From Streptomyces griseus (GTDB lineage: Bacteria > Actinomycetota > Actinomycetes > Streptomycetales > Streptomycetaceae), in contig MUNB01000021.1 in NCBI GenBank assembly GCA_002154345.1, forward strand, positions 1 to 64,000: DNA of 64,000 nt, read 5' to 3'. The notes below the pieces were generated by a model that was not told the DNA's origin, did no database searches, and saw only the letters and a list, made by a program, of their open reading frames with translations. Below, one piece after another: positions 57,149 to 64,000 of this stretch (position 1 is its first letter; every line of letters begins with the position of its first letter). A program made the translations under genes and the position numbers.

Positions 57149-57780
57149 CAGACATCGCCTCCGACGGTGTTGCGCTCGCTCGGCTGTACGTAGACCAGTC
57201 CATCGCCCTCGAAGCGGATCTGGAACGCCTCGCCGGAGCCCTCGCCCATCAGCGTCCGGAAGTTCACGCCCGACTGGAAGCTCTGCTGGAGCCGCCCCTG
57301 GTGGGCGATGTACGCGCCGGGGTCCACCGTCAGCGGATACTGCGGCGACACCCGCAGCAGCACCGCCGTGCCGTCCGACATGATCGCCGCCTGCCCGGTG
57401 CCCTCCACCGTGGTGGTGAACAGGCCGTTGCCGCTCGCCCCGCCGCGCAGCCCGGTGAAGGTGGTGCCCGTGCGCAGTCCGGCGTCGGTGGCCAGCAGAT
57501 TGCTCGCCTCCACGTACAGCTTGTCGCCGTGCAACGCGACCAGGTTGATCTCGCTCGCCCGGTCGGCGAAGTAGCAGGTGCCCTGCCCGGACACCTCCAT
57601 CACGGTCATCTGTTCGCCGGTCAGCCGACGGGTCACCATGCCGCGGAGCCCCTCACCGCCGGCGGTCATCTTCTTGAAGGTCATCCGGCCGTCGTACGCG
57701 ACCATCGAGCCGTTCTTCGCCTTGACGGAATCGCCGGCCAGATCGACGGCGAGCGTCTTGCTGCCTTGGAGTCGGAACAT
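57148..57780 (-). CDS. AIM24 family protein (first of the trio)
   Basis: 210 residues from ATG 57780 (GTG 57786 is an alternative). It has NGSMVAYDGRMTFKK, GTCYFADRASEINLVALHGDKLYVEASNLLAT and the closing IRFEGDGLVYVQPSERN. The three genes overlap end to start and clearly arose by duplication; they probably make a hetero-oligomer. Relatives occur as similar trios in streptomycetes. Confidence 0.87.
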   Translation of the reverse strand: MFRLQGSKTLAVDLAGDSVKAKNGSMVAYDGRMTFKKMTAGGEGLRGMVTRRLTGEQMTVMEVSGQGTCYFADRASEINLVALHGDKLYVEASNLLATDAGLRTGTTFTGLRGGASGNGLFTTTVEGTGQAAIMSDGTAVLLRVSPQYPLTVDPGAYIAHQGRLQQSFQSGVNFRTLMGEGSGEAFQIRFEGDGLVYVQPSERNTVGGDV

Positions 57781-58013
57781 CGCCACGCGACGACGTTAGC
57801 CCTCCACGCCGCACCCCGGCCAGATGCTCCGGAACCGTTACGCCCCTGATGCTCCCCTGATGCACACCCGGACCGGCCCTGATATGCGGCGATACGCCCG
57901 CCCGCGGCCGGGGCGGAACCCGGCGGCGGGGGCGTACCGGCGCGATGCCACAATGGGGGCGGCTTGTGCCCGGGTTCACAAGCCCTCGCGACCCTCCCAC
58001 CGAAGGTGCCCCT

Positions 58014-58364
58014 GTGGACATCAAGACCGCTTCCGCCCTGCACCGGCTGCGCCTCATCTCGATTCCCGAGGCGCTGTCCTTCCCCGCCCTGATCCTCTTC
58101 GGCTCGGTCCTCAGCCGGGTCTCGGACATCAACTTCCTGATGATGCCGCTCGGCATGATCCACGGCGCCCTCTTCGTGATCTACGCCGTGTTCCTGCTGG
58201 ACGTCTGGATGAAGGCGAAGTGGCCGCTGGGACGCGTCGCCCTCTTCTTCCTGCTGTCCCTGATCCCCTTCGGCGGGCTCTACGGCGACAAGCGCCTGAA
58301 GAGTTACGAGGCCGACGGCGTCATCGCCGCCCGCGCCCGCCGCGAGGGCACGGTCAGCGCATGA
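58014..58364 (+). CDS. DUF3817 membrane protein
   Basis: 116 residues from GTG 58014 with GAAGGTG upstream. It has three membrane helices ([54 protein letters not shown]) and the DUF3817 ending [15 protein letters not shown]. Its stop overlaps the next start (ATGA at 58361-58364). Function unknown. Confidence 0.85.
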   Translation: MDIKTASALHRLRLISIPEALSFPALILFGSVLSRVSDINFLMMPLGMIHGALFVIYAVFLLDVWMKAKWPLGRVALFFLLSLIPFGGLYGDKRLKSYEADGVIAARARREGTVSA

Positions 58365-58654
58365 TCGTCGCGTTCTCGGTCTCCCCGCTCGGTGTCGGCG
58401 AGGACGTCGGGGAGTACGTCGCCGACGCCGTGCGCGTCGTCCGCGCATCCGGGCTCCCCAACCGCACCGACGCCATGTTCACCTCCGTCGAGGGGGAGTG
58501 GGACGAGGTCATGGATGTCGTCAAGCGCGCCGTGGCCGCCGTCGAGGCCCGCGCGGGCCGCGTCTCCCTGGTACTGAAGGCCGACATCCGGCCCGGTGTC
58601 ACCGACGGTCTGACCTCCAAGGTCGAGACCGTGGAGCGCCATCTCGCCTCCTGA
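58361..58654 (+). CDS. MTH1187-family thiamine-binding-like protein
   Basis: 97 residues. Small ferredoxin-like fold with [61 protein letters not shown] and [13 protein letters not shown], matching the YqgV/MTH1187 family, some of which bind thiamine. Coupled to the DUF3817 gene and followed by a strong terminator. Confidence 0.87.
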   Translation: MIVAFSVSPLGVGEDVGEYVADAVRVVRASGLPNRTDAMFTSVEGEWDEVMDVVKRAVAAVEARAGRVSLVLKADIRPGVTDGLTSKVETVERHLAS

Positions 58655-58688
58655 CGCACCGTCGCGCGGGCCCGGCCCGCGTTCACCC

Positions 58689-58724
58689 GAAAAGCCCCCG
58701 GCACCACACGGCCGGGGGCTTTTC
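58689..58724 (+). terminator. Terminator after the thiamine-binding-like gene
   Basis: GAAAAGCCCCCGGC (58689-58702) pairs with GCCGGGGGCTTTTC (58711-58724) over an 8-nt loop. The T run within the right arm makes it a good intrinsic terminator. Confidence 0.88.
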
Positions 58725-58826
58725 CGGTCCCGGACCGAAAACCGCTCACTCGGACCTGCCAAGTCGACACGCCGTTAGCTGTCCCCTTCTGTGGGGATAT
58801 CAACCCGTTCGACAGTGGGAGGCACG

Positions 58827-61202
58827 GTGCGGTCGGAGGGCTACGACTACGACACCTACAGCCGGCTCGCGGGTCCGCTCACTGAGCCGGATCCGACGGG
58901 GTACCGGGTGCGGTACAAGAGCCTGCTCTCGACGGAGAAGCACCGAATAAGAGCCGTCCTGCTGATGACGCTCGCCCCGGTGCTCACGGGCATCCTGCTG
59001 CTCTACCTGGTCTGGCCCACGCACTGGACCGAGCGGGAGAACGGCGAGCGCTGGCTGGTCGTCGCCGACACCGTGATGCTGGTGTCGATCGCTCTCATCG
59101 AGCTGTTCATGCTGGTCAACGTGGTCTCCATCGCGCACGCCACGCTCGTCGCGCGCGACCCCGTGCCGGTGACGGCCGAGCCCGGCACCCGGGTCGCCTT
59201 CCTGACCACGTACGTCCCCGGAAAAGAACCGCTCTCCATGGTCCGCGCCACCCTCAAGGGCGCCGTGCAGCTGAACCACCCCGGTCCGCTGGACGTCTGG
59301 CTGCTCGACGAGGGCGACGACCCCGGGGCCCGGATGCTCTGCGCCGAACTGGGCGTCCACCACTTCACCCGGCGCGGGGTGCCCGAGTGGAACCGCGACA
59401 AGGGCGTCCACAAGGCGAAGACCAAGCACGGCAACTACAACGCCTGGATCGCCCTGCACGGCGGCGACTACGACTTCTTCGCCTCCGTCGACACCGACCA
59501 CGTACCGATGCCCAACTTCCTGGAACGGATGATGGGCTACTTCCGCGACCCGGACGTCGCCTTCGTCGTCGGGCCGCAGGTCTACGGGAACTACGACTCG
59601 GCCGTCACCAAGGCCGCCGAGTCGCAGCAGTTCCTCTTCCACGCCCTCATCCAGCGCGCGGGCAACCGCTACGGCGCCCCGATGTTCGTCGGCACCAACA
59701 ACGTCGTGCGCATCGCCGCACTGCGGCAGGTCGGCGGTCTGTACGACTCGATCACCGAGGACATGGCCACCGGCTTCGAGATCCACCGCCGCCGCAACCC
59801 GCGCACCGGGCACTACTGGCGCTCCGTCTACACCCCCGACGTGCTCGCCGTCGGCGAGGGCCCCGCCTCCTGGACGGACTTCTTCACCCAGCAGCTGCGC
59901 TGGTCCCGGGGCACGTACGAGACGCTGTTCAGGCAGTACGGCAAGGCGCTGTTCCGGGTGCCGCCCGGCCGGCTCCTCAGCTACACGCTGATGCTCGTCT
60001 ACTACCCGATGACCGCGGTCAACTGGCTGCTCGGCGTCCTGAGCTGTGTGCTGTTCCTCTGGTTCGGGGCGTCCGGCACCCAGGTCGCCGCCTCCATCTG
60101 GCTGATGCTCTACAGCGACGCCGCCGCCCTCCAGATCGGGCTCTACCTCTGGAACCGCCGGCACAACGTCTCCCCGCACGAGCCCGAGGGCTCCGGCGGA
60201 CTCGCCGGCATGGCCATGTCCGCGCTCTCCGCGCCGATCTACCTGAAGTCGCTCGGCTCGGCCGTGCTGCGCACCGACGGCCGGTTCGCCTTTCTGAGCG
60301 GCACCGCCGGCACCCATGTCCTCGACTCCGGCGCCTGGACCGTGGACCACGGCGATCACGTCCACTACTACCGGGCGGCGATCCGCGGCATCGGCCCGCT
60401 GACGACGACGGAGGCCGGTCGCATCCACAGCGATCGGACCGTCACCGCGGTCTCGTCCCAGGACGGTGCCCGGCTGTTCGACCGCACGAAGCTGGAGGAC
60501 GGCGCCGTTCCCCGCGGCAGCACGCTGGACGGCACGGGCGCCGGAGCGGTGGTCCCGTATCAGGAGCATCTGCTGGTGGCCGGAACGGGCCCCGACAAGG
60601 GCGCCATCGAGGTGCGCGACCGCGAGGGCACACGTGTCACCGTGCTCGAGGAGCCGTGCGACCGGGCGCGCGGCGAGGCGGTCACCCGCCGGGGCGTGGT
60701 CTTCGGATGCGCCGACGGCGCGCTGCTCGTCAGCGAGGACAAGGGCACGTTCGAAGCCGAGAAGATCCCGTACGACGCGAAGCCGCCGGAGCCGGAACGG
60801 GCCGTCGACTTCCGCCACCGGCCGGGCAGCACCACGCTCGCGGCCCTCTCCGGCGACGACGCCGTCTGGGTCCTCGACGTCACCGACCGCACCTGGACAC
60901 GTATCGAAACGGGCCCGGTCGTCGCCGCCAACACCGCCGGGGAGGGTTCGCCCCTGCTCGCACTCGGCAAGGACGGCGTCCTCACCGCCTACGACCTCAC
61001 GACCAAGAAGGCCACCGCCCGTAAGCGCCTCCTCGCGAAGGCCGGGGTGTCCGCGGTGATCGAGGTCGACAGCGCTCGCGCGTACGTCAACGACGCCGCG
61101 GCGCGCAAGGTCCACGAGATCGACTACGCCGACCGCCTCCGGGTCGCCAGGACCTTCCCGGTCGGCATAGCCCCGACGTTCATGGTGGAGACGGGCCGAT
61201 GA
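58827..61202 (+). CDS. Chimera: truncated BcsA-like family 2 glycosyltransferase fused in frame to an AztD-type zinc-chaperone propeller
   Basis: 791 residues from GTG 58827 (GGGAGG 4 bases upstream; GTG 58791 and 58815 also in frame). Residues 1-480 are a processive GT2: two membrane helices, LLDEGDD, SVDTDH (DxD), TEDM, QQLRWSRG (QxxRW), two more helices, then an amphipathic SAPIYLKSLGSAVLR segment. There the family should continue into further membrane helices. Instead, from about 60270-60290, the sequence is AztD-like to its end: DGRFAFLSGTAGTHVLDSG, AWTVDHGDHVHYYRA, RGVVFGCADGALLV, FRHRPGS. The AztD signal peptide and first blade are missing. Predicted topology leaves the propeller in the cytoplasm, not outside as in true AztD. 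The stop overlaps the aztC start, as in a normal aztDC operon. Confidence 0.85.
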   Translation: MRSEGYDYDTYSRLAGPLTEPDPTGYRVRYKSLLSTEKHRIRAVLLMTLAPVLTGILLLYLVWPTHWTERENGERWLVVADTVMLVSIALIELFMLVNVVSIAHATLVARDPVPVTAEPGTRVAFLTTYVPGKEPLSMVRATLKGAVQLNHPGPLDVWLLDEGDDPGARMLCAELGVHHFTRRGVPEWNRDKGVHKAKTKHGNYNAWIALHGGDYDFFASVDTDHVPMPNFLERMMGYFRDPDVAFVVGPQVYGNYDSAVTKAAESQQFLFHALIQRAGNRYGAPMFVGTNNVVRIAALRQVGGLYDSITEDMATGFEIHRRRNPRTGHYWRSVYTPDVLAVGEGPASWTDFFTQQLRWSRGTYETLFRQYGKALFRVPPGRLLSYTLMLVYYPMTAVNWLLGVLSCVLFLWFGASGTQVAASIWLMLYSDAAALQIGLYLWNRRHNVSPHEPEGSGGLAGMAMSALSAPIYLKSLGSAVLRTDGRFAFLSGTAGTHVLDSGAWTVDHGDHVHYYRAAIRGIGPLTTTEAGRIHSDRTVTAVSSQDGARLFDRTKLEDGAVPRGSTLDGTGAGAVVPYQEHLLVAGTGPDKGAIEVRDREGTRVTVLEEPCDRARGEAVTRRGVVFGCADGALLVSEDKGTFEAEKIPYDAKPPEPERAVDFRHRPGSTTLAALSGDDAVWVLDVTDRTWTRIETGPVVAANTAGEGSPLLALGKDGVLTAYDLTTKKATARKRLLAKAGVSAVIEVDSARAYVNDAAARKVHEIDYADRLRVARTFPVGIAPTFMVETGR

Positions 61203-62152
61203 ACTCGACCACCGCCGCTCCTCGCGGACATCGCGCACCCGCCCGTCTCGTCCTCGCCGCCCTGGCCGGTGTGCTGCTCCTGGGAGCGGGCGGGTGTACG
61301 GAGAACGACACGGGACGCGCCTCCGTGGTCGTCACCACGAACATCCTCGGGGACATCACCCGGAACGTCGTCGGCGACGAGGCCGAGGTGACCGTGCTGA
61401 TGCAGGCCGACGCCGACCCGCACTCCTTCGGCGTCTCGGCTCCGCAGGCGGCGGCCGTGGAGCGGGCCGATCTGGTCGTCCACAACGGACTCGGCCTGGA
61501 GGAGAACGTCCTGCGGCATGTGCGGGCCGCCGAGGACTCCGGCGTCTCCACCCTGGCGGTCGGGGAGGCCGTCGACCCGATCACCTACTCGGCCGGCGAA
61601 TCCGCCCGCGAACCCGATCCGCACTTCTGGACCGATCCCGAACGCGTACGCAGCGCGGTGAAGGTGATCGCGCAGCACGTCGTCGAGCACGTGGACGGGG
61701 TCGACCGGTCCGTGGTCGAGAAGAACGCGTCCGCCTACGGGGCCCGGATCGCCGAACTCACCGGCTGGATGGACGAGCAGTTCGGCCGCATACCGCCCCA
61801 GCAAAGGCAGTTGGTGACCAATCACCATGTCTTCGGCTACCTGGCCCAGCGCTTCGGGTTCCGGATCGTGGGCGCGGTGATCCCGAGCGGGACCACGCTC
61901 GCGTCGCCGAGCGCCTCCGACCTGACGTCCCTCGCCACCGCGATCAGGACATCCGGGGTCCGGGCGATCTTCGTGGACTCCTCCCAACCCGACCGTCTCG
62001 CGCAGGTGTTGAAGCGCGAGAGCGGTGTCGACGTCGATGTCGTGCCGCTGTTCTCCGAATCGCTCACCGCGAAGGGGAAGGGTGCGGCCACCTACCTGCA
62101 GATGATGCGCGCCAACACCGAGTCCATCACCACGGGACTGACCACCGAATGA
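61199..62152 (+). CDS. aztC: AztC-like zinc ABC transporter substrate-binding lipoprotein
   Basis: 317 residues; ATG overlaps the previous stop (ATGA). The lipobox LLGAGGC marks a lipoprotein anchored outside the membrane. It is a cluster A-I (ZnuA-like) metal-binding protein with predicted ligands H75 (DADPHSF), H142 (DPHFW), H209 (TNHHVFGYL) and D260 (FVDSSQP). It lacks the long His-rich loop of ZnuA, like AztC, which receives zinc from AztD. The permease and ATPase (AztB, AztA) are absent from the window, so it may be orphaned or use another transporter. Confidence 0.9.
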   Translation: MNSTTAAPRGHRAPARLVLAALAGVLLLGAGGCTENDTGRASVVVTTNILGDITRNVVGDEAEVTVLMQADADPHSFGVSAPQAAAVERADLVVHNGLGLEENVLRHVRAAEDSGVSTLAVGEAVDPITYSAGESAREPDPHFWTDPERVRSAVKVIAQHVVEHVDGVDRSVVEKNASAYGARIAELTGWMDEQFGRIPPQQRQLVTNHHVFGYLAQRFGFRIVGAVIPSGTTLASPSASDLTSLATAIRTSGVRAIFVDSSQPDRLAQVLKRESGVDVDVVPLFSESLTAKGKGAATYLQMMRANTESITTGLTTE

Positions 62153-62201
62153 ACGCCTCGCCGCGCACCCCGCGCGACGACCGGAGAAGGAAATGCATCT
62201 G

Positions 62202-63395
62202 ATGAAGCACGCAGCACGCCCGAGGACGACGGCCGCCGTCGCCGCCCTGATCGTGGCATCCCTGACCCTCACCGCCTGCGGCAACGACGCCGGGGACTCC
62301 GCGGCCGAGTCGACGGAGAAGAAGCCGGGTTCACCGGCCGCCCGGATCCAGGACCCGATCGTCACCACGTACGACGGAGGCCTGTACGTCCTGGACGGAG
62401 CGACACTGAAGCTCGCGAAGGACATACCGCTGGCCGGGTTCAACCGCGTCAATCCCGCAGGCAGCGAGCGCCATGTGATGGTCTCCACGGCCACCGGATT
62501 CCAGGTGCTCGACGCGGTGGGCGGAAAGCTCACCGACGTCGAGTTCGAGGGCAGCAAGCCAGGCCACGTCGTCCGCCACGCGGGCCGGACCGTTCTCTTC
62601 TCCGACGGCACCGGTGTCGTCACGGTCCTCGATCCGAAGGACCTCGGCGACACGAAGCCGAAGACCGAGACCTACACCTCCGCGGCCCCGCACCACGGTG
62701 TCGCGATCCAGCTCGCCGACGGCACCCTGGTGACCACCCTTGGCACGGAGGAGAAGCGCGTCGGCATCACCGTACTCGGCAAGGACCGCAAGGAGATCAC
62801 CCGCAGCGAGGAGTGCCCCGGCGTCCACGGGGAGGCCACCGCCCAGGGCGAGGCCGTCGTCATCGGCTGCGAGGACGGCGTTCTGATCTACAAGGACGGC
62901 GCCGTCAAGAAGGTGAAGAGCCCGACGGACTACGGCCGGATCGGCAACCAGGCCGGTTCCGACGAGTCGCCCGTCGTCCTCGGCGACTACAAGAAGGACA
63001 AGGACGCCGAGCTGGAGCGCCCCGAGCAGGTGTCCCTCATCGACACCCGGACCGGCACGATGCGGCTGGTCGACATCGGCACGAGCTACACCTTCCGCTC
63101 CCTGGCGCGCGGCCCGCACGGGGAGGCTCTCGTCCTGGGCACCGACGGCAGCATCCACGTGATCGACCCCGACACGGGCAAGGTCACCAGGAAGATCGCC
63201 GTCCTCGACCCGTGGCAGGAGCCGCTGGACTGGCAGCAGCCCCGCCCGGCGCTGTTCGTACGGGACCACACGGCGTACGTCTCCGACCCCTCGGGCAAGA
63301 AGCTGCTGGCCGTCGACATCGAGTCGGGCGAGCGACTGGCCTCCGCCGACCTGCCGAAGGCTCCGGACGAGCTGAGCGGCGTCAAGCAGCACTGA
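62202..63395 (+). CDS. aztD: AztD-like beta-propeller lipoprotein
   Basis: 397 residues from ATG 62202 with AAGGAA 9 bases upstream; ATG 62193 is in frame but 2 bases from the site. Lipobox LTLTAC. A propeller of about seven blades with LYVLDGATLKLAKDIPLAGF, GFQVLDAVGG, SAAPHHGVAIQLADGTLVTT, VHGEATAQGEAVVIGCEDGVLIY and HVIDPDTGKV. It aligns along its length with the propeller of the chimera, but is complete. AztD delivers zinc to AztC. Two AztD-like proteins around one AztC is unusual. Confidence 0.82.
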   Translation: MKHAARPRTTAAVAALIVASLTLTACGNDAGDSAAESTEKKPGSPAARIQDPIVTTYDGGLYVLDGATLKLAKDIPLAGFNRVNPAGSERHVMVSTATGFQVLDAVGGKLTDVEFEGSKPGHVVRHAGRTVLFSDGTGVVTVLDPKDLGDTKPKTETYTSAAPHHGVAIQLADGTLVTTLGTEEKRVGITVLGKDRKEITRSEECPGVHGEATAQGEAVVIGCEDGVLIYKDGAVKKVKSPTDYGRIGNQAGSDESPVVLGDYKKDKDAELERPEQVSLIDTRTGTMRLVDIGTSYTFRSLARGPHGEALVLGTDGSIHVIDPDTGKVTRKIAVLDPWQEPLDWQQPRPALFVRDHTAYVSDPSGKKLLAVDIESGERLASADLPKAPDELSGVKQH

Positions 63396-63398
63396 CGC

Positions 63399-63455
63399 CG
63401 AGGAGCGGGCGGGGAGCGCGGGTCCCGCGGGGTCGCGCTCCCCGCCCGCTCCTCG
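63399..63455 (+). terminator. 22-bp perfect stem after aztD
   Basis: 63399-63420 (beginning CGAGGAGCGGGC) is a perfect inverse of 63434-63455, with a 13-nt loop. It is the longest perfect stem in the window and lies directly after the aztD stop. Confidence 0.9.
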
Positions 63456-63496
63456 TGGGCGGCCCGGTCCGGCGCGCCCGGAGGCAGCAGCACCAC

Positions 63497-63535
63497 GGCG
63501 GACTTAAACTGCGAGAAAAGCAGGATATGTCCGCC
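63497..63535. promoter_or_regulatory. Inverted repeat upstream of the His-rich gene
   Basis: GGCGGAC (63497-63503) and GTCCGCC (63529-63535) flank an AT-rich 25-bp segment; with one mismatch the arms extend to 10 bp. It sits 50 bp before the His-rich gene and could be a metal-regulator site. It does not match the usual Zur consensus. Confidence 0.4.
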
Positions 63536-63585
63536 TTGGTGCCTGCGCGGAACAGTCCCGCGCCCCCCGCGAAGGAGTCTGCGAG

Positions 63586-63888
63586 ATGTCCACGACCACG
63601 GCGCACCAGCCTCACCCCGCGCACCCGCACACACACGCCCCGGGATGCGGCCACGTGGCGATCCCGCACGGCGACCACATCGACTACGCGCACGACGGGC
63701 ACCTGCACCGGGTGCACGAGGACCATGCGGACGAGTGCGCGACCACGTCGCACACGGTGCACGACGGACACGAGCACCGGCACGGAACGGACTGCGGTCA
63801 CGTCGCCGTACCGCACGAGGACCACGTCGACTACGTCCACGACGGACATCGGCACGCCCAGCACGGCGACCACTGGGACGACCACTGA
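63586..63888 (+). CDS. His-rich metal-binding protein with internal duplication
   Basis: 100 residues with 27 His and three Cys (C21, C51, C70); GAAGGAG precedes the ATG. Two copies of a module, CGHVAIPHGDHIDYAHDGHLH (21-41) and CGHVAVPHEDHVDYVHDGHRH (70-90), are joined by a His/Asp-rich linker. No signal peptide. The composition implies storage or delivery of zinc or a similar metal in the cytoplasm, in keeping with the AztC/AztD genes before it. Similar modules occur at the N-termini of metal transporters. Confidence 0.85.
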   Translation: MSTTTAHQPHPAHPHTHAPGCGHVAIPHGDHIDYAHDGHLHRVHEDHADECATTSHTVHDGHEHRHGTDCGHVAVPHEDHVDYVHDGHRHAQHGDHWDDH

Positions 63889-63934
63889 ACGACCTCCGCC
63901 GGAGGGCCGTCGGGCGACATCGAAGGCGGGGGCG

Positions 63935-64000
63935 GTGAATCAGGAACGTCTTCTCCGGCACTACACGGCGCTGATGAGCGCCGTGCCGCAGTCGGTCTGG
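63935..64000 (+). CDS. Start of an unidentified gene (3' partial)
   Basis: GTG 63935 follows GGCGGGGGC and opens a frame to the window end (22 codons: VNQERLLRHYTALMSAVPQSVW). Too short to assign; the reading is consistent with the start of a helical or PAS-like domain, but nothing more can be said. Confidence 0.45.
   Translation, partial: MNQERLLRHYTALMSAVPQSVW

Noticed and set aside
63396..63585. Zur box before the His-rich gene
   Set aside because: No sequence close to the TGAAAATCATTTTCA-type consensus is present there or before the chimeric gene.

Overview
The window is chromosomal DNA of a Streptomyces (or very close actinomycete). It has very high GC, GTG/TTG starts, GGAGG-type ribosome sites and many ATGA/GTGA stop-start overlaps. 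Its gene order (rpmE-prfA-prmC-tsaC, the atp operon, nucS, filP-scy, mce, meaB) matches, as I recall it, the core arm around SCO5359-SCO5405 of S. coelicolor.

Layout. 1-2650: the 3' part of a secreted trypsin-like protease with FG-GAP repeats, then an LCP cell-wall ligase. 2719-7967: rpmE with a textbook sigma-R promoter, prfA, prmC, tsaC/sua5, a low-molecular-weight phosphatase homologue with Ser in place of the nucleophilic Cys, and a divergent serine hydroxymethyltransferase. 8073-18900: a WecA/MraY-like polyprenyl-phosphate transferase, a Lys-rich secreted protein, the complete F1Fo ATP synthase operon atpIBEFHAGDC, and a DUF2550 protein. 19010-26504: a secreted chitinase under the classical chitinase direct repeats, a NarL-type two-component pair, a membrane protein, a PduO-type cobalamin adenosyltransferase, and an ABC-2 exporter divergent from a TetR regulator. 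26655-33955: 3-hydroxybutyryl-CoA dehydrogenase, a STAS protein, a large membrane-anchored P-loop ATPase, NucS, and three small or metabolic genes. 33964-37877: two tandem paralogous ABC-2 exporters. 37966-42982: the coiled-coil cytoskeletal proteins FilP and Scy. 43182-45983: methylmalonyl-CoA epimerase, a thiolase and MeaB, i.e. acyl-CoA and B12-dependent metabolism. 46104-51879: a 1,781-residue secreted RHS protein with a polymorphic C-terminus and a small gene behind it. 52160-55635: an Asp-rich PepSY protein divergent from an OmpR-type two-component system, and a MarR regulator. 55740-58654: three overlapping AIM24 paralogues, a DUF3817 protein and a thiamine-binding-like protein. 58827-64000: a zinc-related island.

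The most unusual object is at 58827-61202. A BcsA-like family 2 glycosyltransferase loses its C-terminal membrane helices near 60270-60290 and continues in frame into the C-terminal three quarters of an AztD-type zinc-chaperone beta-propeller. It is followed by an AztC-like zinc-binding lipoprotein, a second AztD-like lipoprotein and a His-rich protein, but no AztA/AztB transporter genes lie in the window. This looks like a deletion fusion (or an assembly join) that made a chimera and decapitated a zinc operon.

Other points worth following are the phosphatase and SHMT with altered active-site residues, a hairpin that would hide the ribosome site of the RHS gene, phased repeats between the PepSY gene and its two-component system, and acidic segments shared by the PepSY protein and the sensor kinase. 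No tRNA, rRNA, insertion sequence, CRISPR array or phage gene was seen. Assignments are from reading motifs; no database search was run.
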